Of a DNA stretch of 64,000 nt, positions 1 through 7,175 are shown piece after piece. The position numbers and the translations under genes are program-made. The DNA comes from Citrobacter sp. FP75 (GTDB taxonomy: Bacteria; Pseudomonadota; Gammaproteobacteria; Enterobacterales; Enterobacteriaceae), in assembly GCF_018342065.1 (NCBI RefSeq), contig NZ_JAFDOE010000006.1, positions 124,001-188,000 of the forward strand, in the 5' to 3' direction. Position 1 is the stretch's first letter. Every line of letters begins with the position of its first letter. A model generated the notes under the pieces. It was given only the letters and a program-made list of their open reading frames with translations. It was not told the origin of the DNA and did not search any database.

Positions 1-218
1 GCAACGCCGTACCGGGTCTGGTACTGGGGATTCTGATCGGCAAAGGCGTTGAAGAGAGCGGCTGGAACCACGTCACCAAAGTGATGATGGTGGCTATTGT
101 CGCGCTGTTCGTGCTGAGCGGTTTCTTCCGCGGCTTCGACATGAAGATGATCGAATCCTTCCATCTGACCGTGCCTAACTGGCTGGAACTGATTCACAAC
201 TCGCTCAGCGGTAAATAA
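1..218 (+). CDS. C-terminal end of a membrane protein, probably DUF4311 family (partial)
   Basis: A frame open from base 3 runs to TAA at 216-218 and gives the last 71 residues of a protein that begins left of the window. It has a hydrophobic stretch (MMVAIVALFVLSGFF) followed by an amphipathic tail ending NSLSGK. Operons carrying DUF4310, DgaE-like and DgaF-like genes usually place a DUF4312 and a DUF4311 gene directly before DUF4310, so the family is inferred from position more than from sequence. The next gene starts 11 bp downstream behind GGAGG (220-224), which indicates one operon. It is probably a subunit of the same inner-membrane transporter. Confidence 0.6.
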   Translation, partial: NAVPGLVLGILIGKGVEESGWNHVTKVMMVAIVALFVLSGFFRGFDMKMIESFHLTVPNWLELIHNSLSGK

Positions 219-229
219 CGGAGGCCATC

Positions 230-874
230 ATGGAACAGAATAAAGGTTTTTGGTTTGCCGACTGGTCGTTCCCGATCTTCGTTGGCCTGCTCTCCTCCGG
301 CGTCTTTGCCGGAACGCATATGTACTACCTGTACGGTATTGGCGCATTTAACGAAGTCGCTTTTGTGGCGATGCTAAAAGCGGGAATGGACACCGGCTCC
401 TATGGGGCGGTGGCGGCGTTTGGCGCAAGCTTCCTGTTTGCCCGCATTATTGAAGGTTCGCTGGTGGGGATTTTGGATATTGGCGGGGCGATTCAGACCG
501 GCGTCGGGTTAGGTGTTCCGGCACTGCTGCTGGGTGCGGGCATTATCTTCCCGGTCGCCAACTTTGCCGCCTCGTTAGTCACTGGTCTGGTGATTGGGCT
601 GGCGATTGGCTACATCATCATTCTGGCGCGTAAGTTCACCATCAATCAGAGCGATTCGACCTACGGGGCGGACGTGATGATGGGGGCCGGTAACGCCTCT
701 GGGCGCTTCCTCGGGCCGTTGATCATCCTCAGCGCGATGACGGCTTCCATCCCTATCGGCATCGGTTCTCTGGCAGGCGCGCTGTTGTTTTACCTGTGGC
801 AAAAACCGATCACCGGCGGGGCGATCCTTGGGGCAATGATCCTGGGTTCCATCTTCCCGATTGCCATTAGCTAA
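230..874 (+). CDS. DUF4310 family integral membrane protein
   Basis: This 214-residue protein is almost entirely hydrophobic and glycine-rich. Membrane segments can be seen near residues 14-36, 55-80, 92-132, 160-185 and 192-212. A short charged loop near residues 133-150 (ARKFTINQSD) separates the two halves. The sequence matches my recollection of the DUF4310 family, which is found only in operons with DUF4311/DUF4312 proteins, an amidohydrolase, a DgaE-type lyase and a DgaF-type aldolase. No function has been established. Because the operon regulator carries PRD and PTS-like domains, I infer that DUF4310/4311 form a permease for the substrate. The start ATG follows GGAGG at good spacing. 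Confidence 0.85.
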   Translation: MEQNKGFWFADWSFPIFVGLLSSGVFAGTHMYYLYGIGAFNEVAFVAMLKAGMDTGSYGAVAAFGASFLFARIIEGSLVGILDIGGAIQTGVGLGVPALLLGAGIIFPVANFAASLVTGLVIGLAIGYIIILARKFTINQSDSTYGADVMMGAGNASGRFLGPLIILSAMTASIPIGIGSLAGALLFYLWQKPITGGAILGAMILGSIFPIAIS

Positions 875-884
875 CTGTTGATTT

Positions 885-920
885 GTAGGCCGGATAAGGC
901 GGTTATGCCGCCATCCGGCA
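885..920. repeat. REP-like palindromic element inside the operon
   Basis: An imperfect palindrome lies between the DUF4310 stop and the ribosome binding site of the next gene. It has GTAGGCCGGATAAGGC on one arm and GCCGCCATCCGGC on the other, the usual enterobacterial REP form. The AAGGAGAG ribosome site at 921-928 follows at once. It may tune mRNA stability between the transporter and enzyme parts of the operon. Confidence 0.75.
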
Positions 921-932
921 AAGGAGAGAGCG

Positions 933-2066
933 ATGTTTGATTTACTCCTGCGCGGTGCGCGTCTGGTTGACGATACGGTGAGCGATATTGCGCTGAAAGA
1001 CGGCAAAATTGCGGCATTAGGCAACGTTGATGGTCCGGCGCTGAAAACCATTGAGCTCGGCGGCGAGTGCTACGTCAGCGCAGGTTGGATTGATTCTCAC
1101 GTCCACTGCTACCCAAAATCTCCGATTTATCACGACCAGCCGGACAGCATCGGTATTGCCACCGGCGTGACTACGGTGGTGGATGCGGGCAGTACCGGGG
1201 CGGATGATATTGACGATTTTTACGCCCTAACCCGAGAAGCGGCCACCGAGGTGTATGCGCTGCTGAACATCTCCCGCGTTGGGCTGATTGCGCAAAACGA
1301 GCTGGCTAATATGGTCAACATTGATGCCGACGCGGTGCGGCAGGCGGTGAAACGCCACCCTGATTTTATCGTCGGTCTGAAGGCGCGCATGAGTAGCAGC
1401 GTGGTCGGTGAAAACGGCATCACGCCGCTGGACCGTGCCAAAACTATGCAGCAAGAGAACGGCGATCTGCCGCTGATGGTTCACATTGGTAACAACCCGC
1501 CGGATCTGGACGAGATCGCCGAACGCCTGACGGCGGGCGACATCATTACCCACTGCTACAACGGTAAGCCGAACCGTATTCTGACGCCGGAAGGCGAGCT
1601 GCGGGCCTCGGTAACTCGGGCGCTTGCTCGCGGCGTGCGTCTGGACGTTGGGCATGGCACTGCCAGCCTGAGCTTTGCGGTGGCAAAACGCGCTATCGGC
1701 TTAGGCATTTTGCCACACACCATCAGCTCCGACATTTACTGCCGCAACCGCATTAGCGGCCCGGTGCATTCCCTGGCGAACGTAATGTCGAAATTTCTCG
1801 CCATCGGTATGTCGCTCCCGCAGGTCATTGAGTGCGTGACCGCTAATGCCGCTGACGGTCTGCGTCTGAAACAGAAAGGACGACTGCAGGTTGGCCTGGA
1901 TGCCGATTTGACCCTCTTTACGCTTAAGCGCCAGCCAACCGTGCTGGTAGATGCAGAAAACGACAGCCTGCAGGCTGAACAACTGCTGGTGCCGCTTGCC
2001 GCAATACGTGCGGGCAAGGGCTATATGACCGAACAAGGGAGCGCGGAACATGCCTTCGATTTTTGA
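933..2066 (+). CDS. Amidohydrolase/deacetylase family metallohydrolase
   Basis: This 377-residue protein has the amidohydrolase superfamily metal site in order: HxH at His56/His58 (DSHVHCY), a candidate carboxylated Lys150 (VGLKARMS), His184 (MVHIGNN), His207 (ITHCYNG) and Asp267 (SSDIYC). Small beta-sandwich segments from both ends flank the TIM barrel, as in dihydroorotase- and adenine-deaminase-like members. In this operon type the enzyme is annotated as a deacetylase/amidohydrolase, so it probably removes an acyl group from an amino-sugar acid before the lyase step. The substrate is not known. The strong site AAGGAGAG precedes the ATG. The 3' end overlaps the next gene by 17 bp. Confidence 0.88.
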   Translation: MFDLLLRGARLVDDTVSDIALKDGKIAALGNVDGPALKTIELGGECYVSAGWIDSHVHCYPKSPIYHDQPDSIGIATGVTTVVDAGSTGADDIDDFYALTREAATEVYALLNISRVGLIAQNELANMVNIDADAVRQAVKRHPDFIVGLKARMSSSVVGENGITPLDRAKTMQQENGDLPLMVHIGNNPPDLDEIAERLTAGDIITHCYNGKPNRILTPEGELRASVTRALARGVRLDVGHGTASLSFAVAKRAIGLGILPHTISSDIYCRNRISGPVHSLANVMSKFLAIGMSLPQVIECVTANAADGLRLKQKGRLQVGLDADLTLFTLKRQPTVLVDAENDSLQAEQLLVPLAAIRAGKGYMTEQGSAEHAFDF

Positions 2067-3168
2067 GAAATACGATTTAAAGCAGGTAATTAATACATCA
2101 GGCCGTATGACGGCGCTCGGCGTTTCTACGCCGCGACCAGAAGTCGTTGAGGCCGCGATGGCGGGGATGAATCAGTACTTCGAAATGAAAGATCTGGTCA
2201 ATAAAACCGGAGACTACATCGCGAAGTTACTTGAGGTGGAAGGGGCAACGGTTGTTTCCTGTGCCTCGGCGGGGATTGCCCTGTCGGTGGCGGCGGTGTT
2301 GGTGAAAGACAGCGACTGGCTGCTGGAAAACCTGCATGTGACGCCCATCGAGAACAACGAAATTGTGCTGCCCCGAGGCCACAACGTCAACTTTGGCGCA
2401 CCGGTTGGCACCATGGTGGCGCTCGGTGGCGGCAAGTTAGTGGAAGCAGGTTACGCCAACGAATGCTCTGCGGCACAGCTGGCTGCGGCCATTTCGCCGC
2501 GTACGGCGGCCATTTTATATATCAAATCTCACCATTGCGTACAGAAAAGCATGCTCAGCGTGGAACAGGCTGCGGTGGTGGCGCGTACGCATAATCTGCC
2601 GCTGATTGTGGACGCAGCGGCGGAGGAAGATTTGCAGTGCTACTACCGCGTGGGTGCGGATCTGGTGATTTACAGCGGTGCCAAGGCGATTGAAGGGCCA
2701 ACCAGCGGCCTGGTGATTGGCAAAACACAATATGTTGAGTGGGTGAAGCGCCAGACGGCGGGCATTGGCCGGGCGATGAAGGTCGGTAAAGAGGGCATTC
2801 TTGGCCTGACCTGCGCCATCGAGCTGTACCTGAGTGCGCAGAAAGAGAGCGGTGCGGAGATGGTCGAGAAAATGACGCCGTTTATTAATGCGCTAAATAC
2901 CCTTAATGGCGTCAGCGCGCGCGTGGTGTGGGACAGCGCAGGACGCGACATTGCGCGTACCGAAATTAAGTTTGACGAAGCGGTAACCGGCATCGCCACG
3001 GGTGAACTGGTCGAAGCGCTGAAACAAGGCGAGTACGCGATTTACTTCCGTGGGTACAAAGCCAACGAAGGCATTATCGAGGCGGATGTGCGCAGCGTGG
3101 ATTGCGCGCAGCTGGAGATTGTGGCCCGTCGAATTGGTGAAGTGACTCAACAGGAGAAAAATGCATGA
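2050..3168 (+). CDS. PLP-dependent ammonia lyase, DgaE family (D-glucosaminate-6-phosphate ammonia-lyase type)
   Basis: This 372-residue fold-type I PLP protein of the SelA-like group has Lys212 in the motif YSGAKAIEGPTSG as the expected Schiff-base lysine and an upstream Asp in LIVDAAAEED that would bind the pyridine nitrogen. The closest known role is that of Salmonella DgaE, which converts D-glucosaminate-6-phosphate to 2-keto-3-deoxy-6-phosphogluconate plus ammonia. It overlaps the amidohydrolase by 17 bp and shares ATGA with the aldolase gene, so the three enzymes are translationally coupled. I infer that it acts on the deacylated product of the upstream enzyme; the exact substrate is unproven. 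Confidence 0.85.
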   Translation: MPSIFEKYDLKQVINTSGRMTALGVSTPRPEVVEAAMAGMNQYFEMKDLVNKTGDYIAKLLEVEGATVVSCASAGIALSVAAVLVKDSDWLLENLHVTPIENNEIVLPRGHNVNFGAPVGTMVALGGGKLVEAGYANECSAAQLAAAISPRTAAILYIKSHHCVQKSMLSVEQAAVVARTHNLPLIVDAAAEEDLQCYYRVGADLVIYSGAKAIEGPTSGLVIGKTQYVEWVKRQTAGIGRAMKVGKEGILGLTCAIELYLSAQKESGAEMVEKMTPFINALNTLNGVSARVVWDSAGRDIARTEIKFDEAVTGIATGELVEALKQGEYAIYFRGYKANEGIIEADVRSVDCAQLEIVARRIGEVTQQEKNA

Positions 3169-3905
3169 AACTGACCCCAAACTTTTATCGCGATCGCGTC
3201 TGCCTGAACGTGCTGGCAGGCTCCAAAGAAAACGCGCGGGATATTTACGCGGCGGCGGAAGGACACGTGCTGGTCGGCGTGCTCTCCAAAAATTATTCGA
3301 GCGTTGAAAACGCGGTGGCGGATATGCGTGAATACGCGGCGCTTATCGACAATGCGCTCTCCGTGGGGCTGGGGGCGGGCGACCCGAACCAGTCGGCGAT
3401 GGTCAGTGAAATATCCCGTCAGGTGCAGCCACAGCATGTTAATCAGGTAGTTACCGGCGTGGCGACCAGTCGCGCACTGCTGGGTCAACAGGACACGGTG
3501 GTCAACGGTCTGGTCTCGCCAACCGGTACGCCGGGGATGGTGAAAATCTCCACCGGTCCGCTGAGCAGCCAGACGCCGGACGGTATTGTGCCGGTAGAAA
3601 CTGCGATTGCGCTGCTCAAAGACATGGGCGGTAGCTCGATTAAATACTTCCCGATGGGCGGTCTGCAATGCCGTGATGAGTACACCGCGGTGGCGCAAGC
3701 CTGCGCACGTCATGACTTCTGGCTGGAGCCGACGGGCGGCATCGACCTGGAAAACTTTGCTGAGATTTTGCAGATTGCCCTTGATGCCGGCGTGAGTAAA
3801 ATCATTCCTCACATCTATAGTTCGATTATTGATAAGGTGAGTGGAAACACCCGCCCGGACGACGTGCGCCAGCTGATGGCGATGACCCGGGCCTGCGTAG
3901 GCTAA
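3165..3905 (+). CDS. KDGP aldolase family protein (DgaF type)
   Basis: This 246-residue TIM-barrel protein matches the DgaF/KDGP aldolase family. Lys160 in GGSSIKYFPMGGL is the likely Schiff-base lysine, and WLEPTGGIDLENF looks like the phosphate-binding loop near the C-terminus. The family cleaves 2-keto-3-deoxy-6-phosphogluconate-type acids to pyruvate and glyceraldehyde-3-phosphate. The gene starts in an ATGA overlap with the lyase gene. With the amidohydrolase and lyase it completes a deacylation, deamination and aldol cleavage route. It differs from Eda by length and motif and by its fixed partnership with DgaE. Confidence 0.85.
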   Translation: MKLTPNFYRDRVCLNVLAGSKENARDIYAAAEGHVLVGVLSKNYSSVENAVADMREYAALIDNALSVGLGAGDPNQSAMVSEISRQVQPQHVNQVVTGVATSRALLGQQDTVVNGLVSPTGTPGMVKISTGPLSSQTPDGIVPVETAIALLKDMGGSSIKYFPMGGLQCRDEYTAVAQACARHDFWLEPTGGIDLENFAEILQIALDAGVSKIIPHIYSSIIDKVSGNTRPDDVRQLMAMTRACVG

Positions 3906-3926
3906 CTGACTGATGAGGAAACTGAC

Positions 3927-5840
3927 GTGCGATTCCCCAACCAACGTTTAGCACAGCTGTTCGACATGTTGCAAAACGAGGCGCTGCCGCAGGATGAGCT
4001 GGCGCAGCGGTTGTCGGTTTCCACACGCACGGTCAGGGCGGATATTACCGCGCTGAATGCGCTACTCGCCCCGCACGGCGCGCAGTTTGTTCTTAGCCGG
4101 GGTAACGGTTATCAACTGAAAATTGACGACCCGGCAAGCTATCACTCCCTGCAAACGCAGCAGCCCGCTACGCTGCTGCGCATCCCACGGACCAGCCAGG
4201 AGCGGGTACACTGGCTGGTGGTTCGTTTTTTGACATCGGCCTTTTCGCTCAAGCTGGAAGATTTAGCTGATGAATGGTTCATCAGCCGGGCGACGCTGCA
4301 AAACGACATGGCGGAAGTGCGTGAGCACCTGCAACGGTATCGGCTGACGCTGGAAACGCGTCCCCGACATGGGATGAAGCTGTTTGGCAGTGAAATGGCG
4401 ATCCGTGCCTGTCTGACCGATCTGCTGTGGATGCTGGCGCAGCAGGATCCGGCCCATCCTCTGGTAATGGAAGAGGTGCTCAATGCGGGCGTCCCGCAAC
4501 AGCTGCAGCCGGTTTTGCAGGATATTTTCACTCGTTTTCATATCCACCTGACCGATGAGGGCGAGCTCTTTCTGCGCTTATATTGTGCAGTGGCGGTGCG
4601 TCGGATTAGTGAGGGCTATCCGTTGCCGGAGTTCGTCGCAGAAGAAGTGGGGAGCGAAGTGTGCCAGGCCACGCGGGAAATCGCAACGGTATTGCACCGG
4701 CTGGCAGATAAACCACTTTCTGTTTTCGAAGAGAACTGGCTGAAGGTGCATATTGCCGCCCGCCAGGTGCAGGAGATTGCGCCCAGCGCCATCAATGCCG
4801 ATGATGACGAAGCGCTGGTCAATTACATCCTGCGTTTTATCAACACCCAGTACAACTACAACCTGTTGAATGACAAGCAGTTACATGCCGACCTGCTGAC
4901 GCACATTAAAACCATGATCACCCGGGTGCGTTACCAGATAATGATCCCTAATCCGCTGCTGGAAAATATTAAACAGCACTACCCAATGGCGTGGGACATG
5001 ACTCTGGCCGCCGTATCGGGATGGGGGAAATATACGCCGTATACCATTAGCGAAAATGAGATCGGTTTTCTCGTTTTGCACATTGGCGTTGGGCTGGAGC
5101 GTAGTTACAACATCGGTTACCAGCGACAGCCTCGCGTATTACTGGTTTGCGATGCCGGAAATGCGATGGTACGAATGATTGAAGCGGTGCTGGCGCGTAA
5201 ATATCCGCAGATTGAGATCGTGGGCACCGTGACGCTGCGCGACTACGAGCAACGGAATACCATCAGCGAAGACTTCGTGATTTCTACCGCGCGGATTAAT
5301 GAAAAAGATAAGCCCGTGGTGATGATTGCGCCGTTTCCCACCGACTATCAGCTGGAGCAAATTGGTAAGCTGGTGCTGGTGGACCGAACCCGTCCGTGGA
5401 TGCTGAACAAATTCTTCGATGCTGCGCATTTTCGAATTATCGACGAACACATGGATCAACAGACACTGTTTAACACGCTATGCCGCCAGTTGCAGGATGA
5501 AGGCTTTGTCGATGCGGAATTTCTCGACTCGGTCGTGGAGCGCGAGGCCATCGTCAGCACCATGCTGGGTGACAGCATTGCCCTGCCGCATGCCCTCGGT
5601 TTGCTGGCTAAAAAAACGGTAGTCTACACGGTGCTCGCCCCGCAGGGCATTGCCTGGGGCGACGAAACGGCGCATGTGATCTTCTTGCTCGCCATCAGTA
5701 AAAGCGAGTATGAAGAAGCGATGGCGATCTACGATATTTTCGTCACCTTCCTGCGCGAGCGCGCCATGACGCGACTCTGCGCATGTCAGAATTTCAGCGA
5801 GTTCAAAACGGTGGCCATGGAGTGCGTCAGCCGTTTTTAA
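3927..5840 (+). CDS. PRD-domain transcriptional regulator/antiterminator with PTS EIIB- and EIIA-like domains
   Basis: This 637-residue protein starts at GTG behind GAGGA (3914-3918). The domains in order are: an N-terminal HTH (about 5-60) with a second HTH/Mga-like segment (about 85-170), PRD1 (about 180-285, with His275 in LKVHIAAR), PRD2 (about 290-395, His320, His326, His385), an EIIB-like domain with Cys408 (LLVCDAG) and an EIIA-like domain with His555 (IALPHALG). Such proteins are activators or antiterminators whose activity is set by phosphorylation from HPr and a cognate PTS. It closes the operon on the same strand, 21 bp after the aldolase, so it probably regulates this cluster. Its PTS domains argue that the DUF4310/4311 transporter is PTS-like or PTS-linked. 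Confidence 0.87.
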   Translation: MRFPNQRLAQLFDMLQNEALPQDELAQRLSVSTRTVRADITALNALLAPHGAQFVLSRGNGYQLKIDDPASYHSLQTQQPATLLRIPRTSQERVHWLVVRFLTSAFSLKLEDLADEWFISRATLQNDMAEVREHLQRYRLTLETRPRHGMKLFGSEMAIRACLTDLLWMLAQQDPAHPLVMEEVLNAGVPQQLQPVLQDIFTRFHIHLTDEGELFLRLYCAVAVRRISEGYPLPEFVAEEVGSEVCQATREIATVLHRLADKPLSVFEENWLKVHIAARQVQEIAPSAINADDDEALVNYILRFINTQYNYNLLNDKQLHADLLTHIKTMITRVRYQIMIPNPLLENIKQHYPMAWDMTLAAVSGWGKYTPYTISENEIGFLVLHIGVGLERSYNIGYQRQPRVLLVCDAGNAMVRMIEAVLARKYPQIEIVGTVTLRDYEQRNTISEDFVISTARINEKDKPVVMIAPFPTDYQLEQIGKLVLVDRTRPWMLNKFFDAAHFRIIDEHMDQQTLFNTLCRQLQDEGFVDAEFLDSVVEREAIVSTMLGDSIALPHALGLLAKKTVVYTVLAPQGIAWGDETAHVIFLLAISKSEYEEAMAIYDIFVTFLRERAMTRLCACQNFSEFKTVAMECVSRF

Positions 5841-5862
5841 ATGACCGCTTTGCTCTGCTGCT

Positions 5863-6255
5863 TTACGCCACGATGGTGGTCATTTGCCCTGGAAAACTGA
5901 TCTGAATCACACCGCCCCAGGCGCACATTAACTGCGATTGCGCGGTGAGGGCGGGCGCATTGCCGACCATTATCGTTGGTGAACCCGGCATCCAGGGGGC
6001 GATGGTCATCGGAATGCACGGCATTGGTGTTAATACGCCAAGCGCCGCCGCGGTGGCTGCAGCCACGGTTGGGTTAGCGATGCTACTGCACATGCCGAAT
6101 GGCATGATGTTTACAAACGGTTTGTTATCCATAATATTCGCCATCGGCAAATTATTAAGGATGGTGCGGTTAACGGGCAGAACGTTCAGCGGCGAAGGCG
6201 CCATACCAAACGCACATTGCAGTATTGCGCCCGTACAGACGGCAGGACAACTCAT
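5863..6255 (-). CDS. PAAR-like protein (DUF4280), T6SS spike tip candidate
   Basis: I choose the start at 6255 (MSCPAVCTGA, 130 residues). Its ATG overlaps the tssA stop as ATGA, and GGGGGTG lies just upstream on this strand; a longer frame from 6279 has no such support. The protein is rich in Cys, Pro, Gly and Met, with short beta-type repeats: a GAILQCAFG opening, NIMPFGMCSS, NPTVAA, a second Cys-Pro segment (TPMPCIPMT) and the ending CAWGGVIQI. This matches the DUF4280 PAAR-like family, which caps VgrG trimers in the way PAAR proteins do. It is the last gene of the tssJ-tssK-tssL-tssM-tssA operon. No toxin extension is present, so effectors would have to be carried by other proteins. Confidence 0.83.
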   Translation of the reverse strand: MSCPAVCTGAILQCAFGMAPSPLNVLPVNRTILNNLPMANIMDNKPFVNIMPFGMCSSIANPTVAAATAAALGVLTPMPCIPMTIAPWMPGSPTIMVGNAPALTAQSQLMCAWGGVIQISFPGQMTTIVA

Positions 6256-7175
6256 GGTAACACCCCCAATTGCCGCCACAGTCGGCGGGCGGATTCATCA
6301 CTGTTAATCAGTTCAGAGAGCAGTTCCGGCAGCGGCGTATGTCCCCAGGCATGGGCGCGATACAGTAAATAAGGTACCGGGCTGTGTGGTTCAGTACGGG
6401 CCAGATAATCCGCCACCTGTTTAATCATTTGGTACGCTTCTTCCCGATGGGCGAACGTTGCTGTGTGGCTCACAGTTGGCACTACTTCATGAGCGGTAGA
6501 TGGCGGCGGCTCCGGCGTGGCGTTCCCCAACGCCTGCTGACAGGTTTTGATTTTTTGCTCCAGTGCGCTGAAAGAGGGGGCTGAAACTTCGGGCCAGTGC
6601 TGACAGACGGCATTAAGTCGCTTGAGCCATTCGAGGCTGGCCGCCAGCGCCTGGGTCGTTGACTCGTCTGCGCTCGGCAGCGGAACGCCAGTCATTTTAC
6701 CCTGCTGCCATTGCGTCACGGACACGCGGTCCTCGTTAATGATGAACAGAGGAGCCTCGGCGATTAGCGTGGCATAATGCTGCGCCATCCAGCACAACGG
6801 CGCGGCGCGATAATCGTAATCATCCTCTTTGATGTGTGGATGCAGGTCGACGGGATAACGCTCCAGCGCCAGCGTTAGCAGGGCTAACGCGTCGGGCAGA
6901 GCGGTTAAGCCGCGAACTCTGATCCACGCTTCGCCCAGCCAGCTCATAATCACCAGGTCCTTACTGTGCGTTTCGGTCAGTTGGGTGGCGATGTTGGCGA
7001 CTTCTTCCCAGTCGGCACGGCGTGGCGTAGTTTGCCAGACGCCAGTTGGCAGCGTTTCGTCATCCTGCTGGCGAGCGGCGACCAGCCGATCAAACTCTGG
7101 CGAATAGCGGATGGACTCTCCGCAAGCGCTCTCTGTCCGGATAGGTGCCAGTAATGCCTGAATATGTTCCATCAT
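6252..7175 (-). CDS. tssA: Type VI secretion protein TssA
   Basis: This 307-residue protein has the ImpA N-terminal domain at about residues 8-130 (IRYSPEFDRL, DWEEVANIATQL, KDLVIMSWLGEAW). A middle linker is rich in Pro and Thr, and a C-terminal helical segment (EEAYQMIKQVADYL, SPVPYLLYRAHAWG) resembles the short TssA class. TssA recruits and primes sheath and tube assembly at the baseplate or distal end. It overlaps tssM by 4 bp (ATGA) and the PAAR-like gene by 4 bp, so translation is coupled across all three. Its length is typical for the short TssA type. Confidence 0.9.
   Translation of the reverse strand: MMEHIQALLAPIRTESACGESIRYSPEFDRLVAARQQDDETLPTGVWQTTPRRADWEEVANIATQLTETHSKDLVIMSWLGEAWIRVRGLTALPDALALLTLALERYPVDLHPHIKEDDYDYRAAPLCWMAQHYATLIAEAPLFIINEDRVSVTQWQQGKMTGVPLPSADESTTQALAASLEWLKRLNAVCQHWPEVSAPSFSALEQKIKTCQQALGNATPEPPPSTAHEVVPTVSHTATFAHREEAYQMIKQVADYLARTEPHSPVPYLLYRAHAWGHTPLPELLSELINSDESARRLWRQLGVLP

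Noticed and set aside
5945-6307. Hydrophobic 120-codon frame on the + strand opposite the PAAR-like gene
   Set aside because: The low-complexity repeats of the DUF4280 gene give an open antisense frame. The minus frame has the family pattern, a GGGGGTG site and the ATGA overlap with tssA.
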